64,000 nucleotides of DNA, taken from positions 7,575 to 71,574 of the forward strand of contig CALFXE010000014.1 in the NCBI GenBank assembly GCA_937927845.1, read 5' to 3'. The notes below the pieces were generated by a model that saw only the letters and a program-made list of their open reading frames with translations, was not told where the DNA came from and did not search any database. The DNA is from an uncultured Paludibacter sp. Lineage in GTDB: Bacteria > Bacteroidota > Bacteroidia > Bacteroidales > Paludibacteraceae. This document shows positions 17,738 through 26,478 of the stretch, one piece after another. Numbering within the stretch: the stretch's first letter is position 1; each line of letters opens with the position of its first letter. The position numbers and the translations under genes are program-made.

Positions 17738-17777
17738 CGGACTAAAATTTAAAACAATCAATAAACAATTAATAATT

Positions 17778-20504
17778 ATGAGTAACACAAAAAGAGTGTA
17801 CACCTTTGGTAATGGTAAAGCTGAAGGTAAAGCAGACATGAAAAACCTATTGGGTGGTAAAGGAGCCAATTTGGCTGAAATGAATCTAATAGGTGTTCCG
17901 GTACCTCCGGGGTTCACAATTACGACAGATGTTTGTACAGAGTACTATAAACTTGGAAAAGACAAAGTAGTAGAACTTTTAAAACCGGAAGTTGAAGCTG
18001 CAATTGCAGGCGTTGAAGTATTAATGAATTCAAAATTCGGAGATATTGAGAACCCACTTTTAGTTTCTGTACGTTCAGGTGCACGTGCATCTATGCCGGG
18101 AATGATGGATACCATTCTTAATCTTGGATTAAATGATGCTGTTGTAGAAGGTTTGACACGTAAGACAGGTAACCCTCGATTTGTATGGGATTCATATCGT
18201 CGTTTTGTACAGATGTATGGAGACGTAGTTTTAGGCATGAAACCCGAAAACAAAAACGATCACGACCCATTCGAGTTGCTTATAGATGAGATGAAAGAAG
18301 AAAAAGGTGTTCATCTTGATACAGATTTAACAGTAGATGATTTAAAAGAATTAGTTAAGAGATTTAAAGCAGCGGTTAAAAGTCAGACCGGCAAAGATTT
18401 CCCTGATTCAGCATATGAGCAATTATGGGGAGCAGTATGTTCAGTATTTGACTCATGGATGAATGACAGAGCAATCTTGTATCGTAAGATGGAAGGTATA
18501 CCTGCAGAATGGGGAACAGCGGTAAACGTACAAGCAATGGTATTCGGCAACATGGGCGAAACTTCCGCAACAGGAGTATGTTTCAGTCGCGATGCTGCAA
18601 CAGGTGAAGATCAGTTTGTAGGTGAATATTTAATTAATGCACAAGGTGAAGACGTAGTAGCAGGAATTCGCACACCAAATCAGATTACAAAGATAGGTTC
18701 GCAAAGATGGGCTGTATTAGCCGGAGTTTCTGAAGAAGACAGAGCATCTAAATATCCTTCACTTGAAGAAGCTATGCCTGTAATTTACGAAGAGCTTGAT
18801 ATGCTGCAAACTAAATTAGAAAATCACTATAAAGATATGCAAGATATGGAGTTTACCGTTCAAGAAGGTAAATTATGGTTCTTGCAAACTCGTAATGGTA
18901 AACGTACAGGGGCAGCAATGGTGAAAATCGCTATCGACATGTTGAAACAAGGCATGATAGATGAAAAAGCTGCTTTACTTCGTATCGACCCATTAAAATT
19001 AGACGAATTATTACATCCTATTTTCGATAAAAAAGCTGAAAAGAATGCAAGAGCCATTGCAAAAGGTTTAGCAGCATCACCGGGAGCAGCAACAGGAAAA
19101 ATCGTATTTAATGCTGATGATGCAACTGCATGGGTAGCAGCAGGCGAAAAAGTCATTATGGTACGTGTGGAAACATCTCCTGAAGACTTAGCAGGTATGG
19201 CAGCCGCAGAAGGAATTTTAACAGCACGTGGAGGTATGACATCACATGCGGCAGTAGTAGCTCGTGGTATGGGAAAATGCTGTGTGTCGGGAGCAGGTAC
19301 ATTAAAAATTGACTATGCAGCTAAAACAATGTCGGCTGACGATGTTGTACTTAAAGAAGGTGATTATATTTCTTTAAATGGCTCGACAGGTGATATTTAT
19401 TTAGGACAAGTTGCAACTCAGGAAGCTGAATTGGATGAAGACTTCACAACATTAATGGAGTTATCTGAAAAATACACAAAAATGTCGGTTCGTACCAATG
19501 CTGATACACCACATGATGCTTCAACAGCTCGTAAATTCGGTGCAGTTGGTATAGGATTATGCCGTACAGAACATATGTTCTTCGAAGGTGATAAGATTAA
19601 GGCTATGCGTGAGATGATTTTAGCTGAAAATGCTGAAGGCAGACGTAAAGCTCTTGCAAAAATTCTACCTTATCAACAAGCAGACTTCGAAGGAATTTTC
19701 GCAGCTATGGATGGATGTCCGGTAACAGTGCGCTTACTCGACCCACCATTACATGAGTTCGTTCCACATGATGAAAAAGGTCAGCAAGAAATGGCTGTTG
19801 CTATGGGAGTTTCAGCAAAAGCAATCAAAGAACGTGTAGACTCATTACACGAAATGAACCCAATGCTTGGTCACCGTGGTTGCCGTTTAGGTAATACTTT
19901 CCCTGAAATAACTGAAATGCAAACTAAGGCAATTCTTGGTGCAGCTCTCAATTTGAAAGCTAAAGGTATTACAGCTATTCCTGAAATCATGATTCCATTA
20001 GTTGGTATAGTTTACGAATTTAATGTACAGGAAAAAGTAATCCGCGAAACAGCAGCTAAATTATTTGCAGAAAAAGGTGATAGTGTTGACTTTAAAGTTG
20101 GTACTATGATTGAAATACCACGTGCTTGTTTGACAGCAGAGAAAATTGCTAATAAAGCAGAATTCTTCTCATTCGGTACAAATGACCTCACTCAGATGAC
20201 ATTCGGATATTCACGCGATGATATTGCTACTTTCCTTCCTATCTATCTTGATATGAAGATACTTAAAGTTGACCCATTCCAAGTATTAGATAGAAATGGT
20301 GTTGGACAATTAGTTCAAATGGCAGCAGACAAAGGACGCTCAGTAAATCCTGATTTGAAATTAGGTATTTGCGGTGAGCATGGCGGCGAACCATCATCAG
20401 TTGAGTTCTGTCATATGGTAGGATTAAACTATGTTAGCTGTTCACCATTCCGCGTTCCGATTGCAAGAGTAGCAGCAGCACAAGCAGCTATCAAGCACGG
20501 ATAA
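17778..20504 (+). CDS. ppdK: Pyruvate, phosphate dikinase
   Basis: Interconverts pyruvate, ATP and phosphate with PEP, AMP and pyrophosphate. 908 residues with the three expected parts. The ATP-grasp nucleotide domain starts GKGANLAEM, the swivelling phosphohistidine domain has GGMTSHAAVVARGMGKCCVSG around residues 470-490, and the C-terminal PEP/pyruvate TIM barrel has GFG-like FGTNDLTQMTFGYSRDD and GICGEHGG. It is monocistronic, with its own promoter and a strong terminator. Codon usage is rather less AT-extreme than its neighbours, as expected for a highly expressed gene. Confidence 0.97.
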   Translation: MSNTKRVYTFGNGKAEGKADMKNLLGGKGANLAEMNLIGVPVPPGFTITTDVCTEYYKLGKDKVVELLKPEVEAAIAGVEVLMNSKFGDIENPLLVSVRSGARASMPGMMDTILNLGLNDAVVEGLTRKTGNPRFVWDSYRRFVQMYGDVVLGMKPENKNDHDPFELLIDEMKEEKGVHLDTDLTVDDLKELVKRFKAAVKSQTGKDFPDSAYEQLWGAVCSVFDSWMNDRAILYRKMEGIPAEWGTAVNVQAMVFGNMGETSATGVCFSRDAATGEDQFVGEYLINAQGEDVVAGIRTPNQITKIGSQRWAVLAGVSEEDRASKYPSLEEAMPVIYEELDMLQTKLENHYKDMQDMEFTVQEGKLWFLQTRNGKRTGAAMVKIAIDMLKQGMIDEKAALLRIDPLKLDELLHPIFDKKAEKNARAIAKGLAASPGAATGKIVFNADDATAWVAAGEKVIMVRVETSPEDLAGMAAAEGILTARGGMTSHAAVVARGMGKCCVSGAGTLKIDYAAKTMSADDVVLKEGDYISLNGSTGDIYLGQVATQEAELDEDFTTLMELSEKYTKMSVRTNADTPHDASTARKFGAVGIGLCRTEHMFFEGDKIKAMREMILAENAEGRRKALAKILPYQQADFEGIFAAMDGCPVTVRLLDPPLHEFVPHDEKGQQEMAVAMGVSAKAIKERVDSLHEMNPMLGHRGCRLGNTFPEITEMQTKAILGAALNLKAKGITAIPEIMIPLVGIVYEFNVQEKVIRETAAKLFAEKGDSVDFKVGTMIEIPRACLTAEKIANKAEFFSFGTNDLTQMTFGYSRDDIATFLPIYLDMKILKVDPFQVLDRNGVGQLVQMAADKGRSVNPDLKLGICGEHGGEPSSVEFCHMVGLNYVSCSPFRVPIARVAAAQAAIKHG

Positions 20505-20524
20505 TTTTCTTTTCAATTTATAAT

Positions 20525-20568
20525 AAAATCACCGGAAATGTAAAATATTTCCGGTGATTTTTTGTTTT
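20525..20568 (+). terminator. Terminator of ppdK
   Basis: Perfect 15-bp stem (20525-20539 with 20547-20561) around the core ATCACCGGAAAT, a 7-nt loop, and a T-rich tail. The A-run on the other side lets it also serve the convergent TlpA-like gene. Confidence 0.9.
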
Positions 20569-20624
20569 GAGATAATGCTTCTGACTGATGTCTTTTTACA
20601 TTCTACATCAACATTAATAGCTTG

Positions 20625-22940
20625 TCATTTATTTAAATATTGTTGAAACAAATTTCTCAACATATCATTTGAAGAAGCCACTCTCACATTATCATTTACG
20701 ACAACTCCATTTTCATCTACTAAAACATAATGCGGGATTCCAATAATGTTAAATTTAGCTGCCAAATAATTCCATTCATCAGATTTTAATCTGTAATGTT
20801 GACCTTTAATAGTCGGTATCATTAAATTCCATGTATCCTCCGGAGAAGAAGTATTGGTTATATACACAAACTCAATATTGGCATTTTTCAACTCCTCCTT
20901 CAGAGGTTTTATTGCTTCAATTCCATGTCTACATGGACCACACCATGTAGCCCAAAAATCAACAAAAATAAGTTTACCCTTATATCTACCAATAATAGCG
21001 TCAAACAATTTATCTCCTGATGTTTCAGGAGTATCGTTGACTACATAACCAGTTTTATGTTTATTAGCTTCAGATATTTCTGTGATTTTTCTCTCTAAAA
21101 TATCACTTTGTTGTATTAAATAATCTACAACAAGACTATCAGACAGCAAGTTTCTAAGATTGTCCTTTTCGTCTTTAGTCAGAGGTTTATTTGCCTCAAT
21201 CATTTTTTCAAACACTGACTGACTATACATAATATCAGTAGCAAATCCCTTATCCAAACCGAAATAAGTCCTCATATTATCCTGACTGTATTTTTCAATA
21301 TCAAATGATTCATCAACAAGAATTTTCTCTTTAGTTTTCGGATGAACAAAATATGTAGAATCAATTACATAAGTGGTATCTTTCTGTGTTATCGGATTGA
21401 ACTCTTTCATTTGAAGCCTATAACTAACTATGTTTAAATTAGGTCGCACACGCTCTGAAAACTTCATTTTATTAATCAAACGAGAGTATTCTGGAGACAC
21501 AACAGATAGAGGATTATTTATTTCATCTATGTCAAGAAAGTCATAATATTCAGGTCCAAACTCTACATACTCCAATTTATTTTTGTTTAGAGTTCCTAAT
21601 GAATTGTTTACGTCTTTATTTGTATATTCTTTTATACGATTAAAATCTAAGATATTATATTGTGTTTTAAATTTGATTTGCATTTGTTTTAACTGAAGAG
21701 CTTTTTTGGATATTGTATTTTTTTCAGCAACATGAGATAAAGCTGCTTGCTCTTTATTCATAATACTAAGGCAATAAGCTTTATATTGCTCTCCATCCAT
21801 TTTCGCCATTTCTTTTTCAGCTTTATCGTAACTAAAATAATTGATGGTATCCAGTATTAACAAATCGCTATGAACCTGTGCAAGATTGCCCATAAACAAA
21901 GATTTCTTTTCTCTATTTATAAAGCTATCCGTATCCTCATATACAGAAGAAAATTCCTGCATGTTTATATATTGAAAAGTAGTTTCTCCGGGTTCTAACA
22001 AAACAAAATCTTTTATATTAAAAATACTCATATAGACCATCTGAGGGTGAATGAGATATACTTTGAGTTCAAAACTTCCATCCTTATTAATCTCAACCAA
22101 ATGAGAATGTTGCTCTTGTGTAAAAACATCCTTAACATATATCATCCCTGTTGTTCCCATTTTTGGATGATATTCGCTTAAGACTCCTTTAAGTATAGCA
22201 GTATCCGGCTTAAAAATCGGCATACTATATTCCTGATCATTTTTTATGATAAAATCATCTTTATTGGTTCTGCTTCTACTATAAAGTTCCAAATTATTTG
22301 ATTCACTACCAATTAAAAGATCTTTTTTTCTAAGTTTTAAAAAAATAGTCTCTTTATGCAACCCATCAGTTAAAATAATCACATAGTTTTTACCTTTATT
22401 ATTGATTGAAACATTCGTCCAAACTTTACTCTTATAAATGATTTTATCTTTAAAGAAACCATAAACCCACTCATTACTACCATCAGTTTTTAACCAATTT
22501 CCAATAATTTGTTCCGGCACTAAAGAATAATCTTTATCTCCTGATAAATTTAACTCATATATCTGCCAATCACTTTGAATAAAATCAATTTTCTTAATAT
22601 CCTTATTTATAGGTGGAAAGTATAGGGAATAACTTATCATTCCATTTTCATAAAGCCAATTCTTTTCATTTAAAATCAAACCCTCAGCTCTTTTTACATA
22701 TATTTTTTCACCTCCACTGCTGTATTGAATAAATGTTTTATCAGTCGAAACTCCAATCCACCATTGAGGAAAGAGTTTCACTTCAAGACTAATTTTAGTC
22801 ACCGAATCTTGTAATTCAATTTGAGTGATCTTAATAAAACTGGATGTTGCAGCAGTAAACTTTGGGTTTTCAATTGTTTTTTGAGAATAGATGCTAAGGT
22901 TTATCAGAATAAATAGCATTAAGTAGTAATTTTTTTTCAT
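20625..22940 (-). CDS. Secreted/periplasmic protein with C-terminal TlpA-like thioredoxin domain
   Basis: 771 residues from the ATG at 22940 (MKKNYYLMLFILINLSIYSQ, a clear signal peptide). The 17-residue upstream extension overlaps a promoter element and is rejected. The C-terminal 150 residues are a TlpA/ResA-like thioredoxin domain with FVDFWATWCGPCRHG and the cis-proline region GIPHYVLVDENG. The long N-terminal part is beta-rich then helical, as in Bacteroidota thioredoxin-family proteins of the DUF4369/TlpA type, but I cannot name it. Probable role: thiol-disulfide chemistry in the envelope. It is monocistronic and convergent with ppdK. Confidence 0.85.
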   Translation of the reverse strand: MKKNYYLMLFILINLSIYSQKTIENPKFTAATSSFIKITQIELQDSVTKISLEVKLFPQWWIGVSTDKTFIQYSSGGEKIYVKRAEGLILNEKNWLYENGMISYSLYFPPINKDIKKIDFIQSDWQIYELNLSGDKDYSLVPEQIIGNWLKTDGSNEWVYGFFKDKIIYKSKVWTNVSINNKGKNYVIILTDGLHKETIFLKLRKKDLLIGSESNNLELYSRSRTNKDDFIIKNDQEYSMPIFKPDTAILKGVLSEYHPKMGTTGMIYVKDVFTQEQHSHLVEINKDGSFELKVYLIHPQMVYMSIFNIKDFVLLEPGETTFQYINMQEFSSVYEDTDSFINREKKSLFMGNLAQVHSDLLILDTINYFSYDKAEKEMAKMDGEQYKAYCLSIMNKEQAALSHVAEKNTISKKALQLKQMQIKFKTQYNILDFNRIKEYTNKDVNNSLGTLNKNKLEYVEFGPEYYDFLDIDEINNPLSVVSPEYSRLINKMKFSERVRPNLNIVSYRLQMKEFNPITQKDTTYVIDSTYFVHPKTKEKILVDESFDIEKYSQDNMRTYFGLDKGFATDIMYSQSVFEKMIEANKPLTKDEKDNLRNLLSDSLVVDYLIQQSDILERKITEISEANKHKTGYVVNDTPETSGDKLFDAIIGRYKGKLIFVDFWATWCGPCRHGIEAIKPLKEELKNANIEFVYITNTSSPEDTWNLMIPTIKGQHYRLKSDEWNYLAAKFNIIGIPHYVLVDENGVVVNDNVRVASSNDMLRNLFQQYLNK

Positions 22941-22967
22941 ATGTAGTAAATCTAATGTGTTAATGTG

Positions 22968-22975
22968 CAAAGGTA
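22968..22975 (-). promoter_or_regulatory. -7 element for the TlpA-like gene
   Basis: TACCTTTG on the minus strand, 28 nt before the preferred ATG at 22940. It supports that start over the in-frame ATG at 22991. Confidence 0.45.
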
Positions 22976-23186
22976 ATAAAATATTAATCATCTTGTATTT
23001 GTACCATAAAATCTCAGACTTATTGTCAAGAAAGTTTTGCTCCGTTTACACAACAGTACCTACTGCCCTATACGGAATAATACAATTTATAAAATAATTA
23101 AAGTCATCTTGACTTTTCATGTCAACTGACTGCAATGTATCAGTAGTTACTTCGCAGTTCGATAACATGCCGACTGCAACTGTAGA

Positions 23187-23434
23187 GGAGTTCCCTCATT
23201 CGCTCCTTCGGCTTCGCCAAGTCGCTCTTCGGGAGGACACGCTCGTTAGCGGGCGGGGTATACCGCCACTCGAAGTGTCCCTGTAACATCATCATTTTTG
23301 CAGTGGCGGCGCAGGAAGTCTTGCACCGGTCGTGCGTTTAAACTGTTGCGTTTTACGATGCAGAACGACCGGTTATCCACGCCCGCAAACGAGCGTGTCC
23401 TCCCGAAACAAGCACAGCGAAGTGAGGGATCTCC
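23187..23434. repeat. GC-rich inverted-repeat element (MITE-like)
   Basis: A 27-bp inverted repeat with one mismatch (23228-23254 against 23381-23407, core GGGAGGACACGCTCGTT) lies inside an outer, imperfect pair (23187-23204 against 23416-23434). Two further inverted pairs are nested inside: ACCGGTCGT/ACGACCGGT (23325-23333, 23365-23373) and CCGCCACT/AGTGGCGG (23263-23270, 23302-23309). The segment is far more GC-rich than its surroundings and has no convincing gene; the short ORFs on both strands are by-products of its structure. The flanks 22992-23186 and 23577-23680 show nothing recognisable. Confidence 0.7.
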
Positions 23435-23476
23435 CGATAATATTGTCATTTCCCATTTTCGCAATGGTGACGTGCC

Positions 23477-23576
23477 GGTAACCCTTCACATCACATACCG
23501 GTAACTCTGCTCACAACATAGAGGTAACCCTTCACATCACATACCGGTAACTCTGCTCACAACATAGAGGTAACCC
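23477..23576. repeat. 46-bp direct tandem repeat, 2.2 copies
   Basis: Units 23477-23522 and 23523-23568 are identical as read, followed by the first 8 bp of a third (GGTAACCC). Each unit contains GGTAACCC...ACCGGTAAC. It adjoins the inverted-repeat element. It could be a recombination or replication-slippage product. Confidence 0.85.
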
Positions 23577-23680
23577 ACCACATAGCGTACTGTGCAATAA
23601 TATCTCAACAGCATTATCTATCTTGACAACAAGTACGAGTCTTATTCTTAAAAGTCAAGACGACTTCATTATCTACAAGA

Positions 23681-23720
23681 ATAACAAATGACGGCATCAT
23701 ATTATAACAATACCGTCATT
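23681..23720 (-). terminator. Possible terminator at the end of the polysaccharide-utilisation locus
   Basis: Minus strand: stem AATGACGG/CCGTCATT (23720-23713 with 23694-23687) with an 18-nt loop, followed by TGTTATTCTT. It lies 22 nt after the last gene of the locus. The T-tract is imperfect. Confidence 0.45.
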
Positions 23721-23742
23721 CATAATCTATCGTAAAAGCGAT

Positions 23743-25350
23743 TTATTTATTGTAACCGTTTACAATGTATTTGCTTACTTCAAGACTTCCATCGCTAAAA
23801 GCAGTTTTAACAATTACCAAACCTTTGCTGTCAGAACTAACTTCCTGACCTCCGACATTATAATAAGTACGGTTTATAACTGTTTTTGTATCTGTAATTA
23901 GAATTGCTCCGGTTTCTGTATCTTTAGTAAAGACAACTTGTTTTGTGTTCAGATTAAGATCAATTATATACTTTCCTGACTCACTAACAATAAATTTAAA
24001 ATCTTTTGCTGCACTATTAAGTGGACGCCAATACAAATCGTATGTTGTTTCGGATTCAATATTTATATTTGCATCAACAGCACCGAATGCATCATCCCAA
24101 CTACCTACTGCCGCACGAAATTTCACTTCACCACTATTCAGACTTCCTGTCCAAGTAAAAACACCGTCCTCTACAAGTGTCATCGGACATTCTGTATCGA
24201 ATTCGTAATCAGCAGGTGTAGCACTTCCAACCAAATGCATAGAATTATAATCAGGTATAATAGAATTTATTGTTGCCTTCAGCGATAAACCGTCTACAAC
24301 AACAGTTGCTGAATAATACCCGGCTGTTGATACGATAAATTTTTTATCCCATCCACCTGTATTTTTCCATTGTCCGTCATATTTCAGATTGTATTCCTGC
24401 CCATTAGTAAATGTTACATCACCGTCTTCCGGACAAATAGAATGGTTAAAAGTTTTCTCATCAATAAATTTAAATTGTCCGGCTGTCAAATAGCCTCTCC
24501 ACTCGAAAGTGTTTTCATCCGGTTGTTTGAATGCAAGTGCATCACTTTCTGTCCAGCCTGTTTCTGTTGCATCGCCTACGATATACAGATTTTCTATTGG
24601 CAATTCCGTTATCGTTTCAAATTTTCCTTGCATTGTGGTAGGGTTAATCGAAATTTTGTACCAGCCATCAGTAGATACTTTAAACTTTTTATCATCTGAC
24701 ACATGATTCAAATTGTATAAAGTGCCATCAGTAGCAGTAGGATTTATGTCTTCCATCGGACAGATACGATTCTCCCAAAATTCAGTTCCATTGCTAAATT
24801 TAAGCTCCTCATTGGCTTTCAAATAAGTATAAGTATAAATAAATCCGTCAGCATCGGGTCCTTTAGAAAGAGAAGGCGTTCTGCCAAGATCAAAACCATA
24901 AAGGGCGTTGCCAACAGCTACAATAGTCGGAGTATTTTCGAGTGCGGTAATTGTACATTTCAGTGTGTTCATATTCAAATCAATACGATACCAACCCTGC
25001 GTTTCGACAATAAATTTACTGTCACCTGCTCCGTTGAAAGCAATATCATACTCTGTTCCATTAGCAAAAGTGATATTTTCATTCGGATTGAAGCCATCAC
25101 CCCAATTAGCGTAATTAATAAATTTGAACCAAGTACCATCACCTCGTTCCAACGTATTAGTAGTAAATAATGGTAGTATACAAGAAAATACGCCATCTGA
25201 TACCTTGTGCATTTTTACAGCTTTATTAGTGTCCCAATCGCCGGCACGATTAGTTGCACCTCCCACAACATAACATTGTCCCAAATTCTGAGAAAATGTG
25301 CTACATAGCGCCATAGCGGTAAAAATAATTAAAAAAGTTAGCTTTTTCAT
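23743..25350 (-). CDS. Exported protein with four SusE/SusF-like modules and T9SS-type tail
   Basis: 535 residues; signal peptide MKKLTFLIIFTAMALCSTFSQ with no lipobox. Four repeated beta-sandwich modules of about 110 residues each follow. They begin near CYVVGGATNRAG, ALYGFDLGRTPSL, LYIVGDATETGW and MHLVGSATPADY and end with strands of the WYRIDLNMNTLKCTI type. These resemble the outer-membrane SusE/SusF starch-binding modules. The C-terminal segment (RTYYNVGGQEVSSDSKG, then VSKYIVNGYNK) has the shape of a T9SS type A sorting domain. No catalytic residues are seen; it probably binds glycan outside the cell. Last gene of the locus. Confidence 0.75.
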   Translation of the reverse strand: MKKLTFLIIFTAMALCSTFSQNLGQCYVVGGATNRAGDWDTNKAVKMHKVSDGVFSCILPLFTTNTLERGDGTWFKFINYANWGDGFNPNENITFANGTEYDIAFNGAGDSKFIVETQGWYRIDLNMNTLKCTITALENTPTIVAVGNALYGFDLGRTPSLSKGPDADGFIYTYTYLKANEELKFSNGTEFWENRICPMEDINPTATDGTLYNLNHVSDDKKFKVSTDGWYKISINPTTMQGKFETITELPIENLYIVGDATETGWTESDALAFKQPDENTFEWRGYLTAGQFKFIDEKTFNHSICPEDGDVTFTNGQEYNLKYDGQWKNTGGWDKKFIVSTAGYYSATVVVDGLSLKATINSIIPDYNSMHLVGSATPADYEFDTECPMTLVEDGVFTWTGSLNSGEVKFRAAVGSWDDAFGAVDANINIESETTYDLYWRPLNSAAKDFKFIVSESGKYIIDLNLNTKQVVFTKDTETGAILITDTKTVINRTYYNVGGQEVSSDSKGLVIVKTAFSDGSLEVSKYIVNGYNK

Positions 25351-25391
25351 ACGTAAATAATTTTAATTGTATAACATAATAGTGAATTGGA

Positions 25392-26438
25392 TTATTTATT
25401 TATAATCATTATTTTTTGTGTCAGTTCTTGCTTGTCATATTTTACTTTTACAATATATACTCCTCCAATAAGATTTTCTCCTAATACGACAGAATGATTT
25501 ACATTAGTAATCAAATGTAAACATCTGCCCACAGTATCATACAGTCCCACATTTAAAATAGATTCTCCATTTGGCTGAACTATAATAGAATTACCATCAA
25601 ACAGGATATTATCTGACAGGCTAACATTTACATTATCAATACCGGAATTTTCACCTTCTGTGACCGTCATTTTCATACTATTTAAATCAACAGTAATTGT
25701 ATAACTCCCTACGGTAGTTAGTTTGAACTTAAAATCATTAGGACTGCTTTCAAACGGGCGGAAATGTAAATCGTATTGCTGACCTACAACAAAAGCAGTA
25801 TTTTCTTCCACCGCATTGATAGTTTTATCCCAAGTATCTTTTTCATTAAGAAACTTAAATTCATCACCTTGTTCCATAGACAATTCTCCTGTCCAAGTAA
25901 AAACACCTTCTTCCAATTTGGTCATCTCTATTGGGTTCTGATTGTCCCATCCTGCCGTTGTAGCACTTCCGATAAGGTATAGCTCATTCATATCTACTGT
26001 AGGAGGTTCAACATCTCCGGTTTTAGCAACTATCATTTTCATTGTATTCAAATTAACGTAGATAGTGTACTCTGCTGTTTCTGCAACCTGAAATGCGTTA
26101 TCTTCGCCATCGCTATATCGGACAAATAAGTCATACTCTTCATCCATATCTACCATCAAGTGTCCCGGCACATTGATACGACAAGTCACAGAAGGTTCCC
26201 ATTTCGTATTGTCCGTGAGAAATTTGAAACGTCTTTGTCCGCCATCACCGGTATTATCTTGTAATGTCCCCATCCAGATAAAAACACCGTCAGCTTCTTT
26301 TGTCATTTGAAGTGATTTTTCCGGGCTCCAACCTGCATCACAGGCATTGCCTACTACATACAAATTTTCAAAAACTTCCGCAGAAGCCATGCTTGTTGTA
26401 AAAATTATACCAAGCAATAAAAAAGTAATTTTTCTCAT
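25392..26438 (-). CDS. Exported protein with two SusE/SusF-like modules and T9SS tail
   Basis: 348 residues with signal peptide (FLLLGIIFTTSMASAEV). Two modules start LYVVGNACDAGWSPEKS (about 25) and LYLIGSATTAGWDNQN (about 154), each ending in a YTIxVxLNTMK-type strand. The last 75 residues are a T9SS type A sorting domain (VGLYDTVGRCLHL ... GGVYIVKVKYDKQELTQKIMI). It is 40 bp from its neighbours on each side and clearly paralogous with the proteins on both sides. Probably a surface or released glycan-binding protein of this locus. Confidence 0.78.
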   Translation of the reverse strand: MRKITFLLLGIIFTTSMASAEVFENLYVVGNACDAGWSPEKSLQMTKEADGVFIWMGTLQDNTGDGGQRRFKFLTDNTKWEPSVTCRINVPGHLMVDMDEEYDLFVRYSDGEDNAFQVAETAEYTIYVNLNTMKMIVAKTGDVEPPTVDMNELYLIGSATTAGWDNQNPIEMTKLEEGVFTWTGELSMEQGDEFKFLNEKDTWDKTINAVEENTAFVVGQQYDLHFRPFESSPNDFKFKLTTVGSYTITVDLNSMKMTVTEGENSGIDNVNVSLSDNILFDGNSIIVQPNGESILNVGLYDTVGRCLHLITNVNHSVVLGENLIGGVYIVKVKYDKQELTQKIMIINK

Positions 26439-26478
26439 GATTTTGTAAATTTTTAAATTAATAATGATTGTTATTTAA

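Noticed and set aside
22992..23186. Hidden gene or RNA between the TlpA-like gene and the inverted-repeat element
   Set aside because: No ORF with credible start or composition, and no recognisable RNA motif.
23246..23504. Short ORFs of 68-72 codons on both strands
   Set aside because: They lie inside the GC-rich inverted-repeat element on opposite strands, have no signal or known domain, and are explained by the local composition and palindromic structure.
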